Below, piece after piece: positions 32,491 through 42,826 of a DNA stretch of 64,000 nt. The notes beneath the pieces are model-generated. The model was not told where the DNA came from and ran no database searches. It was given only the letters and a program-made list of their open reading frames with translations. The DNA is from Pseudomonas alloputida (lineage in GTDB: Bacteria; Pseudomonadota; Gammaproteobacteria; Pseudomonadales; Pseudomonadaceae). Position 1 is the stretch's first letter. Each line of letters opens with the position of its first letter. The position numbers were made by a program, and so were the translations under genes. The stretch covers positions 1 to 64,000 of the forward strand of contig NZ_CP128540.1 of the NCBI RefSeq assembly GCF_021283545.2, written 5' to 3'.

Positions 32491-33468
32491 TCAAGGAATC
32501 AGTACGGTCGACCCCACAGTCCTGCGCGCCGACAACTCCGCCTGCGCCTTGGCCGCCTCACTCAGCGGATACCGCTGCTGGATATCCACAGCCAGCTTGC
32601 CACTGCCAATCATCGCAAACAGGTCATCGGCCATGGCCTGGGTGTTCTCGGCATTGTTGGCATAGGTGGCCAAGGTCGGCCGGGTGACATACAGCGAGCC
32701 CTTCTGCGCCAGAATCCCCAGGTTCACCCCGCTCACCGCACCGGAAGCGTTGCCAAAGCTCACCATCAACCCACGCGGGCGCAGGCAGTCCAGCGAGGTC
32801 AGCCAGGTGTCGGCACCCACGCCGTCATACACCACCGGGCATTTCTTGCCGTCGGTCAGCTCCAGTACGCGCTTGGCCACGTCTTCACGGCTGTAGTCGA
32901 TGGTCGCCCAAGCCCCCAGCGCCTTGGCCCGTTCGGCCTTCTCGGCAGAGCTCACGGTGCCGATCAGCTTGGCGCCCAGGGCCTTGGCCCATTGGCAAGC
33001 CAGCGACCCTACACCACCGGCTGCGGCATGGAACAGGATCACATCACCCGCCTTCACCTCATAGGTCTGCTTCAGCAGGTACTGTACGGTCAAACCCTTG
33101 AGCATCACCGCTGCCGCCTGCTCGAAGCTGATGGTGTCCGGCAGCTTGACCAGGTTGGCTTCCGGTAGCGTATGCACCTCGCTGTAGGCGCCCAGCGGGC
33201 CGCCGGCATGTGCCACACGGTCTCCTACCTTCAGCCGGGACACGCCTTCGCCCACGGCCTCTACCACACCTGCCGCTTCGGTACCCAGGCCAGAAGGCAG
33301 GGACGGCGGCGCATACAGCCCGCTTCGGAAGTAGGTATCGATGAAGTTCAGGCCGATCGCATGGTTACGCACACGCACCTGCTGTGGCCCGGGCGGGGTG
33401 GGTTCGAATTCCACAAACTGCAGCACTTCCGGGCCGCCATGCTGGCTGAACTGGATACGCTTGGCCAT
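32491..33468 (-). CDS. qor: NADPH:quinone reductase / zeta-crystallin-like oxidoreductase
   Basis: Zinc-free medium-chain dehydrogenase reducing quinones with NADPH, 325 residues. Start MAKRIQFSQHGGPEVLQFVE has AGGAG 7 bp upstream. GroES-like fold is N-terminal, and the Rossmann motif AAAGGVGSLACQWAKALGA binds NADPH. It is divergent from hemF (132-bp gap). A longer open frame continues upstream antisense to hemF, but the well-placed ribosome-binding site argues for this start. Confidence 0.93.
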   Translation of the reverse strand: MAKRIQFSQHGGPEVLQFVEFEPTPPGPQQVRVRNHAIGLNFIDTYFRSGLYAPPSLPSGLGTEAAGVVEAVGEGVSRLKVGDRVAHAGGPLGAYSEVHTLPEANLVKLPDTISFEQAAAVMLKGLTVQYLLKQTYEVKAGDVILFHAAAGGVGSLACQWAKALGAKLIGTVSSAEKAERAKALGAWATIDYSREDVAKRVLELTDGKKCPVVYDGVGADTWLTSLDCLRPRGLMVSFGNASGAVSGVNLGILAQKGSLYVTRPTLATYANNAENTQAMADDLFAMIGSGKLAVDIQQRYPLSEAAKAQAELSARRTVGSTVLIP

Positions 33469-33483
33469 CTCGCACTCCTGTAG

Positions 33484-34512
<1,029 letters not shown>

Positions 34513-34537
34513 GCCTGTGGATAAACAAGGAGCCGTC

Positions 34538-35362
34538 ATGGACCAGTACGTCGTTTTTGGTAACCCCATCGGCCACAGCAAGTCGCCGCTGATCCACCGC
34601 CTGTTCGCCGAGCAGACCGGTCAGGACCTGGAATATGCCACGCTGCTGGCGCCGCTGGACGAGTTCAGCGACTGCGCGCGCGGCTTCTTCAAGCAAGGCA
34701 GTGGCGGCAATGTCACCGTGCCGTTCAAGGAAGAGGCCTTCCGCCTGTGCGACAGCCTGACCCCACGTGCCCGGCGCGCAGGCGCAGTGAACACGCTGAG
34801 CAAGCTGGCTGATGGCACCCTGCAGGGCGACAACACCGACGGCGCTGGCCTGGTGCGCGACCTGACGGTGAATGCCGGGGTCGAGCTGGCGGGCAAGCGC
34901 ATTCTCATCCTCGGTGCCGGTGGCGCCGTGCGCGGCGTGCTGGAGCCTATTCTGGCGCACAAGCCGCAGTCGCTGGTGATTGCCAACCGTACCGTGGAAA
35001 AGGCCGAACAGCTGGCGCGCGAGTTCGATGAACTGGGGCCGGTTGTGGCCAGCGGGTTTGCCTGGTTGCAGGAGCCTGTGGATGTAATCATCAACGCCAC
35101 CTCGGCGAGCCTGGCCGGGGAGTTGCCACCGATTGCCGACAGCCTGGTCGAGGCGGGTCGTACGGTTTGCTACGACATGATGTATGGCAAGGAGCCGACG
35201 CCGTTTTGCCAGTGGGCTACCAAGCTGGGGGCTGCCAAGGTACTGGATGGGTTGGGGATGCTGGCTGAGCAGGCAGCTGAAGCCTTCTTTATCTGGCGTG
35301 GCGTGAGGCCGGATACGGCGCCGGTGTTGGCTGAACTGCGCCGGCAACTCGCTCGGGGCTGA
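34538..35362 (+). CDS. aroE: Shikimate dehydrogenase (NADP+)
   Basis: Reduces 3-dehydroshikimate to shikimate in aromatic amino-acid synthesis. The start ATG 34538 has AAGGAG upstream and gives 274 residues. Substrate-site motifs GHSKSP and [12 protein letters not shown] (catalytic Lys), NTDGAG, and the NADP-binding GAGGAVRG are intact. Co-transcription with hemF is likely. A REP and an IS256 element follow. Confidence 0.97.
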
Positions 35363-35384
35363 GCTGGCCGGGGCCGCTTGGCGG

Positions 35385-35392
35385 CCCTATCG
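35385..35392. repeat. Target-site duplication, left copy
   Basis: CCCTATCG directly adjoins the left end of the IS256-family element. The identical octamer follows its right end at 36755-36762. An 8-bp duplication is expected for IS256-family insertion. Confidence 0.85.
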
Positions 35393-36754
35393 GGAAGTGT
35401 CAGATTTTTTGTGTGCGGGCCGGTAACGGCCTGCCGTCAGGCAGGCCCTGACTTTCACCAGGTCGGCCTGATGAACCGATCTCCGTACAAAATCGCGAAT
35501 TGATTCATCGCACTTTTCCAATCATGCGCCGCTGAGCCCCAGTTTGCCGTGATGTTTCGCAGCCCCAGCCAGATCAGCTTGGTAGCTGCGTCATCGTTCG
35601 GGAAATGGCCTCGGGTCTTGATGATCTTGCGCAGCTGGGCATTGATACTCTCGATGGCGTTGGTGGTGTAGATCACTTTCCGGATGGCTGGTGGGAAGAC
35701 AAAGAAGGGAATCACTCGATCCCAGGCGCGTCTCCAGGCCGCAACGACCGTTGGATACTGCTTGCCCCAGGGCCCGTTTTCAAACTCATCGAGTGCCTGC
35801 TCAGCCGCTTCGGCGTTGATGGCCTGGTAGATCGGCTTGAGCGCCTTGGCCAGTGCCCGCCGCTTGTCCCAGGCTGCAAAGTCCAGGCTGTTGCGGATCA
35901 GGTGCACGATGCACGTCTGCAGAGTCGTCTCTGGAAACACGGCGCTGAGAGCCTCTGGCATGCCTTTGAGGCCATCGGTCACGGCAATCAGCACATCCTC
36001 GACACCACGTGTCTTGAGATCGTTAAAGACCTTCATCCAGAACTTCGCACCCTCGGTGTTCTCGATCCAGATGCCCAAGATATCGCGCGTCCCGTCGGGT
36101 AGAACGCCCAGCGCCAAGTAAATGGCCTTGTTGCGCACCAAGCCTTCTTCGCGGATCTTCACCCGCAGTGCATCGAAGAAAATGACCGGGTACATGGGCT
36201 CTAGTGGCCGCTGCTGCCACGCGCCAATTTCTTCCATGACCTCGTCTGTCACAGAGCTGATGAAGTCGGGTGAGACCTCTGTTCCATACTGCTCGGACAG
36301 AAAGGCTCGGATCTCTCTGACCGTCATGCCACGGGCGTACATGGCGATGATCTTGTCATCGAAACCGGTGTACCGCCGCTCATGCTTGGGGATGAGAATG
36401 GGCGCAAAACTGCCGTCTCGGTCACGAGGAATTTCCAGCCGCAGCGGGCCATCGCCGGTCAAAACCGTCTTGCCACTCTTGCCGTTACGCTGGTTGGTTT
36501 CATCCTCTGGGCGCTGCGCGCCCGGCGGATAACCCAGGTGGTGGCCAAGTTCGGCGTGCAGAGCGCGTTCGATCAAGGCCTTCTTGAACGCCGCAGAGGC
36601 ATCCTCGATAGCCTCTGCGGTCATCAGGCCCTCACCGAACTGCTCCAGCAGCTCTTTGGGGATTTTGGGCAGGTCACGCAAGGGTTTCTTTTTGGTTGGC
36701 ATACATGCACCTCTTACTCATGTTATGCCCGAACACAAAATTTCTGACACCCTC
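35393..36754 (-). mobile_element. IS256-family insertion sequence, 1,362 bp, intact
   Basis: Terminal inverted repeats of 28 bp at 35393-35420 and 36727-36754 agree at about 22 positions, both containing GTGTCAG and a TTTTGTGT stretch. The element is flanked by the octamer duplication CCCTATCG and encodes one intact transposase. The target was a REP: the left flank ends GCCGCTTGGCGGCCCTATCG and the right flank continues CGACGCAAGGCC. It lies between aroE and the sulP gene and breaks no coding sequence. Confidence 0.92.
35455..36702 (-). CDS. IS256-family (mutator-type) transposase
   Basis: A 415-residue DDE transposase. The mutator-family signature is visible in the segment with IAVTDGLKGMPEALSAVFP and QTCIVHLIRNS, and in YTTNAIESINAQLRK near the C-terminus. 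The catalytic acidic residues are expected in FFDALRVKI, in AVTDGLK and in the NAIES region. The frame is intact with no internal stop. It ends 62 bp inside the left inverted repeat. Confidence 0.95.
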   Translation of the reverse strand: MPTKKKPLRDLPKIPKELLEQFGEGLMTAEAIEDASAAFKKALIERALHAELGHHLGYPPGAQRPEDETNQRNGKSGKTVLTGDGPLRLEIPRDRDGSFAPILIPKHERRYTGFDDKIIAMYARGMTVREIRAFLSEQYGTEVSPDFISSVTDEVMEEIGAWQQRPLEPMYPVIFFDALRVKIREEGLVRNKAIYLALGVLPDGTRDILGIWIENTEGAKFWMKVFNDLKTRGVEDVLIAVTDGLKGMPEALSAVFPETTLQTCIVHLIRNSLDFAAWDKRRALAKALKPIYQAINAEAAEQALDEFENGPWGKQYPTVVAAWRRAWDRVIPFFVFPPAIRKVIYTTNAIESINAQLRKIIKTRGHFPNDDAATKLIWLGLRNITANWGSAAHDWKSAMNQFAILYGDRFIRPTW

Positions 36755-36846
36755 CCCTATCGCGACGCAAGGCCGTTCCCACAAAGTACGTCGTACGCCG
36801 ATCCTCTGTGGGAGCGGCCTTGCGTCGCGATGGGCTGCAAAGCAGA
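36755..36846. repeat. REP pair interrupted on its left by the IS256-family element
   Basis: The sequence CCCTATCGCGACGCAAGGCC, then GTGGGAGCGGCCTTGCGTCG in inverse orientation, is the type of REP also seen at 42042 and 51364. Its left continuation (GGGGCCGCTTGGCGG) is now at 35371-35384, on the other side of the insertion sequence. Confidence 0.85.
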
Positions 36847-36861
36847 CCCAGAATCCCAACC

Positions 36862-38427
36862 TCATTCCTCAAACCGGATCGGGCACAACTCCACCCCTTC
36901 CAGCTTCTGCAACTCCTCGATCACCTGCGGCCTGGCCCGGTGCAAGGTCAAACTCCCCCCCAATCGCCGCAACCGCCGCGCCTCGCGGTGCAACATGTCC
37001 ACACCCGAGTAATCGATGAAATTCACCTGCCGGGCATCGATCACTACATGCGGCCCTTGGCAGCGCTGCAAGCGCACCTGCAGGTAATGCGCCGCACCAA
37101 AGAAAATCGACCCACCTACCCGCAATACATCCGCGTCCCCTTCACGGCTTTGTTGGATCCGTGGTCGTGAGGTGCGCTTCAAATAGAAGAACAGCGAAGC
37201 CAGCACGCCGGCATAGATGGCTGTCTGCAGCTCCAGCAGCAATGTCGCTGCAGCCGTCAGCGCCATCACCAGAAACTCCGAGCGGCTGACCCGGAACAAT
37301 GCACGGATCCCTCGGTGGTCCACCAACCCCCAGCAGATCAGCAGAATGCTGCCGGCCATGGCCGGTATCGGCAGGTGCGCGATCAGGCCGGCGCCGGTCA
37401 CGGCGAACAACGCCACCCACAGCGCTGAAAACACCCCGGCCATCGGTGAACGGGCGCCCGCCTCGTAGCTCAGGCCCGAGCGGGTGAAGGAACCGGCAGA
37501 CAGGTAACCAGAGAAAAATGCACCGGCAATATTCGACAGGCCCTGTGCGCGTATTTCCTGGTCCGGGTCGATCAGTTGTTCTGAACGTGCCGATAGCGAG
37601 CGGGCAATCGACAGGCTGGTGACCAACCCCAGCATGCCTACCGCAACGGCGCTGGGCAGCAGACGCAACATGAGCTCCATGTCCAGCAAAGGCAGCGGGC
37701 TGAAAGGCGGGAGTTGCCCGGTGAACGCTGCCACCCGCGGTACATGGCCAAAGAAGCCCGGCAGCAGCCAGGCCAGCAAGCTGACCAGGATCAGGCTTAT
37801 CAACAGGCTCGGCCAGCGTGGGCGCCAGAGTTTGAAGGCCGCACCGATCACGACGGTGGCCAGGCCCAGCAGCAAGGAAGGTAGGTCGACCTCGCCTGCG
37901 TGGCTGGCCAGGTCCTGCACGGTCATCAGCGCGGTGGCCTGGCTGGGCAGGGCCATGCCCAGCAGGTTGGGTAGCTGGCCCAAGGCAATGACGATGGCGG
38001 CACCCAGCGTGAAGCCGAGCACCACGGAATGGGAGACGAAGTTGACCAGCGCGCCGAAGCGCAATAGCCCGAGCAGCAGCTGGAAAATGCCGCCGAGGAA
38101 GGTCAGCAGCAACACCAGCGTGATGTAGTCAGCGCTGCCGGCCACGGCCAGCGGGCTGATGCTGGCGTAGAGCACGATGGAAATGGCAGCGGTCGGGCCG
38201 CAGATCAGGTACCAGGAAGAACCCCACAGGCAGGCGATCAGTACCGGCACGATGGCGGCGTAAAGCCCGTATTCGGCGGGCAGGCCGGCGATCAGGGCGT
38301 AGGCGATGGATTGCGGCAGGGCGAGGATGGCGCCGCTCAGGCCTACCAGCAGGTCCTGGCGCAGGCTGCGGCCCGATTGGCGGGGAAGCCAGGTGAGGAA
38401 GGGCAGCAGTAAAGAGAGGCGATGCAT
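36862..38427 (-). CDS. SulP-family anion transporter with STAS domain
   Basis: A 521-residue inner-membrane permease with 10 or more hydrophobic segments (SulP core about 20-400) and a C-terminal STAS domain (about 425-510; VIDARQVNFIDYSGVDML). SulP proteins move sulfate, bicarbonate or other anions. Here the neighbours (choline-binding protein, choline-sulfatase) make sulfate or choline sulfate attractive but unproven. A second SulP protein is encoded at 57829. Confidence 0.9.
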   Translation of the reverse strand: MHRLSLLLPFLTWLPRQSGRSLRQDLLVGLSGAILALPQSIAYALIAGLPAEYGLYAAIVPVLIACLWGSSWYLICGPTAAISIVLYASISPLAVAGSADYITLVLLLTFLGGIFQLLLGLLRFGALVNFVSHSVVLGFTLGAAIVIALGQLPNLLGMALPSQATALMTVQDLASHAGEVDLPSLLLGLATVVIGAAFKLWRPRWPSLLISLILVSLLAWLLPGFFGHVPRVAAFTGQLPPFSPLPLLDMELMLRLLPSAVAVGMLGLVTSLSIARSLSARSEQLIDPDQEIRAQGLSNIAGAFFSGYLSAGSFTRSGLSYEAGARSPMAGVFSALWVALFAVTGAGLIAHLPIPAMAGSILLICWGLVDHRGIRALFRVSRSEFLVMALTAAATLLLELQTAIYAGVLASLFFYLKRTSRPRIQQSREGDADVLRVGGSIFFGAAHYLQVRLQRCQGPHVVIDARQVNFIDYSGVDMLHREARRLRRLGGSLTLHRARPQVIEELQKLEGVELCPIRFEE

Positions 38428-38460
38428 GGGTTATCCACAATCCTTAAGGGGTCGCCAAGC

Positions 38461-38550
38461 CCTGTGGGAGCGGGCATGCCCGCGAAAAAGCCAACGCGTT
38501 GCTTGGCACCGGCTTTGCCGGTGTTCGCGGGCGCGCCCGCTCCCACAGGG
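38461..38550. repeat. REP pair (inverted)
   Basis: CCTGTGGGAGCGGGCATGCC on the left and GCGCGCCCGCTCCCACAGG on the right, with an inner palindrome ACCGGCTTTGCCGGT. They lie between the sulP gene and the choline-binding protein gene, both on the minus strand. Confidence 0.9.
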
Positions 38551-38571
38551 TTGGTGTGTTGCTTTGTGAGA

Positions 38572-39495
38572 TTACAGTTTGGCTTTGACGGCCTCCAGGG
38601 CATCCCCATCGGCCTTAGTGGTAACTCCGGCCAACCACCCATCCAACCGTTCAGGATGCGCTTTCACCCAGGCCTTGGCCGCTTCATCGAAGCTGATCTT
38701 CTTGTCTACCACCTCGGCCATGATGCTGTTTTCCATGTCCAGTGTGAACTTGAGGTTACCCAGCAGCTTCGCGGCATTCGGGCAGGCTTGTGGATAACCC
38801 TTGCGCGTCAGCGTGTATACCTCGCCCTTGCTGCCGAACCACTTTTCCCCGCCGGTCAGGTAATGCATTTTCAGCTTCACGTTCATCGGGTGCGGGGTCC
38901 AGCCAAGGAAGGTGATGAATTGCTGCTTCTTCACCGCCCGGTCGACCTGGGCCAGCATCGCCTGCTCGCTGGACTCCACCAGCTTCCACTGGCCGAGGTT
39001 GAATTCATTCTTGTCGATGATTGCCTTGAGCGACAGGTTAGCCGGGGCGCCGGAGCCGATTCCGTACAGTTTTTTGTCGAACTGCCCGGCGTGTTTTTGC
39101 AGGTCAGCGAAGTCCTTCACCCCGGCATTCCACACATAGTCGGGCACTGCGAGGGTGAACTCGGTTCCCTCCAGGTTGCGCGACAGCTGCTGCACATCGC
39201 CATTGGCGATGAACTTGTCATGGAAGCCTTGCTGCGCCGGCATCCAGTTTCCGAGGAAGGCGTCGACCTGGCCGTCCTTGAGGCCGCCGTAGATGATCGG
39301 TACGGCCAGGCTGTCGATCTTCACCTGGTAACCCAGGCTTTCCAGTAACAGGCGTGCCACGGCATTGGTCGAGGCAATATCACTCCAGCCGGGGTCGGCC
39401 ATTTTCACGGTACTGCATTGCGCATCGCTGTCTGCGGCGTGGGCCGTGGTGGCACTCAGGGCCAGGGCGAACACGGCGGCGGAGAACTTGTGCAT
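38572..39495 (-). CDS. choX: Choline/betaine ABC transporter periplasmic binding protein (ChoX/ProX-like)
   Basis: About 307 residues from MHKFSAAVFALALSATTAHA, a signal peptide. The mature protein has the OpuAC-type fold, with aromatic residues (Trp in MADPGWSDI, IGYQ-type, NWMPAQQ, FLGWTPHPM) that form quaternary-ammonium boxes. It follows betC by 14 bp, so uptake of choline, betaine or choline sulfate is likely. The matching permease and ATPase genes are not in the window, so it may serve a remote ABC system. Confidence 0.88.
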   Translation of the reverse strand: MHKFSAAVFALALSATTAHAADSDAQCSTVKMADPGWSDIASTNAVARLLLESLGYQVKIDSLAVPIIYGGLKDGQVDAFLGNWMPAQQGFHDKFIANGDVQQLSRNLEGTEFTLAVPDYVWNAGVKDFADLQKHAGQFDKKLYGIGSGAPANLSLKAIIDKNEFNLGQWKLVESSEQAMLAQVDRAVKKQQFITFLGWTPHPMNVKLKMHYLTGGEKWFGSKGEVYTLTRKGYPQACPNAAKLLGNLKFTLDMENSIMAEVVDKKISFDEAAKAWVKAHPERLDGWLAGVTTKADGDALEAVKAKL

Positions 39496-39509
39496 GGCGG
39501 CCTCTCTTC

Positions 39510-41027
39510 TCAATCCAGGGGGGCGGGCTGTGGATAACGTGCCTTGCGTTCGAGGTCATCGAGATCGATGTGGTTGCGCATGTACTGTTGGCTGGCGTCC
39601 ACCAGTGGTTGGTGGTCCCAGCTTTTCAGCTTGCCGATGGCCAGCGCTTCGGCCACCAGCCGGCGGCGGCGCTGGCTGGCCAGTACCTGCTGGCGCAGGC
39701 TGGTGATGTCCCAGCGCTGTTGCGCTTCATCGACAAATGCCTGCAGCAGCACCTGGTGGTCCGGGCTGCCGGTGAGGTTCTCCCGCTCGTGCGGGTCGCG
39801 GCTCAGGTCATAGAGTAGGCATGGGTCGTCTTCGCTGTACACGAACTTGTAGGGCCCGCGGCGAATCATCATCAGCGGGCCGACGGTGCCTTCGGCCATA
39901 TACTCGCCGATCACCTCGTCGTGACCGCCCTGCCCTTGCAGATGGCCCAGAAGTGAGCGGCCGTCCAGCTGCAGGTCTTTATCCACAGCGCCGCCAGCCA
40001 GTTCGACCAAGGTTGGCAACAGGTCGCAGGTCGACACCGAGGCAGTGACCCGCCCCGCCGCGAAGCGCTTCGGCGCGTGGATCAGCAGCGGCACCCGCGC
40101 CGACATTTCGAACCAGTGCATTTTGTACCAGAGGCCACGCTCGCCAAGCATGTCGCCGTGGTCGCCGGAAAACACGATCAGTGTGTCATCGGCCAGGTTG
40201 CATTCCTCCAGGGTCTGCAGCAATTGGCCGATGTTGTCATCGATATAGCTGCACGCGCCGAAGTAGGCGCGGCGGGCATCGCGAACCTTATCCACAGGCA
40301 GTGGCTTGTTCCAAAGGTCGTAGACCTTCAGCAGGCGCTGTGAATGCGGGTCGAGTTCTGCCTGGCTGAACTCGGCACGGGGCATGGGGATATCCACACC
40401 TTCGTAGCGGTCCCAGTAGCGTTTGGCAATGGTGTAGGGGTCATGCGGGTGGGTCATCGAAACGGTCAGGCAAAATGGCCGGCCATCGTTTTCGCGCACA
40501 TGGTCGTACAGGTACTGGCGCGCCTTGAACACCACCTCCTCGTCGAAATCCAGCTGATTGGTGCGCACGCACGGACCCGCCTGCAGCACCGAGGACATGT
40601 TGTGGTACCAGCTTGGACGCACATCGGGTTCGTCCCAGTTCACCGCCCAACCGTAGTCGGCCGGGTAGATGTCGCTGGTCAGGCGTTCTTCATAGCCGTG
40701 CAACTGGTCCGGGCCGCAGAAGTGCATCTTGCCCGACAGCGCGGTGCGGTAGCCCAGGCGACGCAGGTAATGGGCGTAGGTCGGCACATCGGCAGGGAAG
40801 TCGGCCGCGTTGTCGTAGGCGCCAATGCGGCTGGGCAACTGACCGCTGACCAGGGTGAAGCGTGATGGCGCGCACAGTGGGCTGTTGCAGTAGGCCGAGT
40901 CGAACACCACGGCTTGCTCGGCCAGACGGCCGAGGTGCGGCATCTTGATGGGCGAAGGGCCGTAGATCGGCAGCAAGGGCGCGGCCATCTGGTCGGCCAT
41001 GATGAACAGGATATTCGGACGCGTCAT
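39510..41027 (-). CDS. betC: Choline-sulfatase
   Basis: Hydrolyses choline-O-sulfate to choline and sulfate, feeding osmoprotectant or carbon/nitrogen use. The 505-residue protein starts at MTRPNILFIMADQM (GGAAG upstream). The type I sulfatase signature LCAPSR has Cys52, to be converted to formylglycine. Other metal ligands are in ADQ and SGDHGDMLGE. It is co-oriented with choX and divergent from a LysR gene of the choline-sulfate type. No betI/betA/betB genes are in the window. Confidence 0.94.
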   Translation of the reverse strand: MTRPNILFIMADQMAAPLLPIYGPSPIKMPHLGRLAEQAVVFDSAYCNSPLCAPSRFTLVSGQLPSRIGAYDNAADFPADVPTYAHYLRRLGYRTALSGKMHFCGPDQLHGYEERLTSDIYPADYGWAVNWDEPDVRPSWYHNMSSVLQAGPCVRTNQLDFDEEVVFKARQYLYDHVRENDGRPFCLTVSMTHPHDPYTIAKRYWDRYEGVDIPMPRAEFSQAELDPHSQRLLKVYDLWNKPLPVDKVRDARRAYFGACSYIDDNIGQLLQTLEECNLADDTLIVFSGDHGDMLGERGLWYKMHWFEMSARVPLLIHAPKRFAAGRVTASVSTCDLLPTLVELAGGAVDKDLQLDGRSLLGHLQGQGGHDEVIGEYMAEGTVGPLMMIRRGPYKFVYSEDDPCLLYDLSRDPHERENLTGSPDHQVLLQAFVDEAQQRWDITSLRQQVLASQRRRRLVAEALAIGKLKSWDHQPLVDASQQYMRNHIDLDDLERKARYPQPAPLD

Positions 41028-41135
41028 GGTGGCTTCCATCGTTGAGGGTTATGCGAACCGCTTGCCTACCAAGATGCGACTGTGGATAACATGGGTAAAG
41101 CCCATGGCGGGCAATGACTGGGATTAGCCAAGCTT
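41028..41135. promoter_or_regulatory. Divergent control region betC / lysR
   Basis: The 108 bp between divergent betC and its putative regulator should hold both promoters and the LysR operator. It contains an exact DnaA-box 9-mer (TGTGGATAA, 41081-41089). No promoter hexamers are clear enough to assign. Confidence 0.4.
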
Positions 41136-42035
41136 ATGTTTGAGCACCTTGCCGGGTTGTCGCTGGATACCTTGCGCGTATTCGAGGCTGCTGCGCGCCT
41201 GCGTGGCTTTACCGCTGCGGCGCTGGAGTTGGGTACCACGCAGCCGGCAGTGAGCCAGCAGGTGAAGCGCCTGGAGGCACAGTTGGGCACGCGCCTGTTT
41301 GACCGCATTTACCGGGGCATCGAGCTGACCGAGGCTGGCCAGTTGCTGTTCGAACAGGTGCATCAGGGGCTGCAGTCCATGGATGACGGTATTGCCCAGG
41401 CCGGCGGGCGCGGCCAGCGCGAAGTGCTGCAGGTCGCCACCGACTTTGCCTTTGCGGCGTTCTGGCTGATGCCAAGGCTGCAGCGCTTTCATGAGGCTTA
41501 TCCACAGGTGGATGTGAGCCTGGTGACGGGTGAGCGCAGCCAGGGCATGTTGCGCCCGGACATTGATGTGGCGGTGCTGTTTGGCGATGGACGCTTTCAC
41601 CAAGGAGAAAGCCGCTGGCTATTCGATGAGGAAGTGTTCCCGGTGTGCAGCCCCCATCTGATTCATGGCAAAGCCTTGTCAGCTGTGGCTTTGCAACGAT
41701 TGCCGCTGCTGCATTTGAAGGGCGAGCAGGCCAGCCGCTGGTTTGACTGGGCGGGGGTATTTCGTGGGTTTGGTGTGGAAAGCTCACCGCCGGCGGGGCA
41801 GCTGCGGTTTGATAACTATACCTTGCTGATTCAGGCAGCGATTGCCGGGCAAGGGGTGGCGATTGGCTGGGCGCACCTGGTGGACGGGTTGGTGGAGCAA
41901 GGGTTGCTGTGCCGGCCGCTGGAGGGGAGTTTGCGCTCGGAACGCGGCTATTACGTAGTCTTACCGCCGCGCAAGCGGCGTGGGGCGTTGATCGAGCGGT
42001 TTGTGGATTGGTTGGAGCAGGAGCGCAGCCTTTGA
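41136..42035 (+). CDS. LysR-family regulator of choline-sulfate use
   Basis: A 299-residue LysR protein. The DNA-binding domain (about 1-65) reads LSLDTLRVFEAAARLRGFTA, with GTTQPAVSQQVKRLEAQLGT as the recognition helix region. Then comes an effector domain. Its position, divergent from betC, matches the choline-sulfate utilisation regulator family (TIGR03418 type). It probably activates betC-choX in response to choline or choline sulfate. Confidence 0.88.
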   Translation: MFEHLAGLSLDTLRVFEAAARLRGFTAAALELGTTQPAVSQQVKRLEAQLGTRLFDRIYRGIELTEAGQLLFEQVHQGLQSMDDGIAQAGGRGQREVLQVATDFAFAAFWLMPRLQRFHEAYPQVDVSLVTGERSQGMLRPDIDVAVLFGDGRFHQGESRWLFDEEVFPVCSPHLIHGKALSAVALQRLPLLHLKGEQASRWFDWAGVFRGFGVESSPPAGQLRFDNYTLLIQAAIAGQGVAIGWAHLVDGLVEQGLLCRPLEGSLRSERGYYVVLPPRKRRGALIERFVDWLEQERSL

Positions 42036-42041
42036 GATTTT

Positions 42042-42150
42042 GGGGCCGCTTTGCGGCCCATCGCGACACAAGGCCGCTCCCACAGTGGCACTGCACACGC
42101 CGGCCCATGTGGGAGCGGCCTTGCGTCGCGATGGGCTGCGCAGCAGCCCC
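42042..42150. repeat. REP pair (inverted)
   Basis: GGGGCCGCTTTGCGGCCCATCG and CACAAGGCCGCTCCCACAG on the left, with GTGGGAGCGGCCTTGCGTCG on the right. It is the same REP class as the one hit by the IS256-family element at 35385-36762. It lies between convergent lysR and the NmrA-like gene. Confidence 0.88.
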
Positions 42151-42156
42151 GGCAAT

Positions 42157-42774
42157 CTAGACCACGAAGTTCAGGTGCTCGCTCCGGTGCAAGTCCAGCT
42201 CCAGCATGTCCACCATCCCCGCTGCGATCCTGGACAAGCGCCGCAACGGCTCAGCCAGCCCAGGCTCCAGCGTGCCTTCGGTACTGCGAAAATGCTCCAT
42301 GCCTAACCCGGCCAGTTCCTGCGGTGCATTGATCAGCGTCCAGTGCAAGGCACTGCGCTGCAACCCATCAACCACCTGGGCCACGCATTCCCGCTCCACC
42401 TCGCTGTACTTGCCCGGTTCATCCAGCACATCGAAATCGCCCACAAGCAGCAGCCGGCGTATAGTCGTACGCGCAAGCCCCGCCACCAGCGCCTCGCTCA
42501 AGCGTGCCTGCCCCGGCAGGTCACCCGGCGCCAGCGCTGGTAACAGGGCGATCACCGCCGAGCCGCCCGCTGCGCCCTGCTCCGCCTGGTGGGCATCACC
42601 CAGCCCCCCTATCTTGAAGTGCAGGCCCGGGCGCGGCGAATGGCGGTTGAGGTCGTCGACCACGGCGATGACTTCGTGCTGGCGCGACAGCAGCTCGACC
42701 ATCAGGGCATTGCCCAGGCTGCTTTCAGGCCCGAACAGGACCAGTTTGAACACTGGGGTTTCGGCGTTTTTCAC
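42157..42774 (-). CDS. NAD(P)-binding (NmrA/SDR-like) protein
   Basis: A 205-residue Rossmann-fold protein if started at the GTG at 42774 (GGGAG 7 bp upstream, VKNAETPVFKLVLFG). The nucleotide-binding loop is variant (LFGPESSLGNALM rather than GxTGxxG). NmrA-like members act as oxidoreductases or redox sensors; the activity here is unknown. The gene is divergent from the DOPA-dioxygenase-like gene. Confidence 0.75.
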   Translation of the reverse strand: MKNAETPVFKLVLFGPESSLGNALMVELLSRQHEVIAVVDDLNRHSPRPGLHFKIGGLGDAHQAEQGAAGGSAVIALLPALAPGDLPGQARLSEALVAGLARTTIRRLLLVGDFDVLDEPGKYSEVERECVAQVVDGLQRSALHWTLINAPQELAGLGMEHFRSTEGTLEPGLAEPLRRLSRIAAGMVDMLELDLHRSEHLNFVV

Positions 42775-42826
42775 TGCATCACTCCCGTTGCAGGTGGTGA
42801 TGGTTGGACCGCAATCAGGAGTTATC

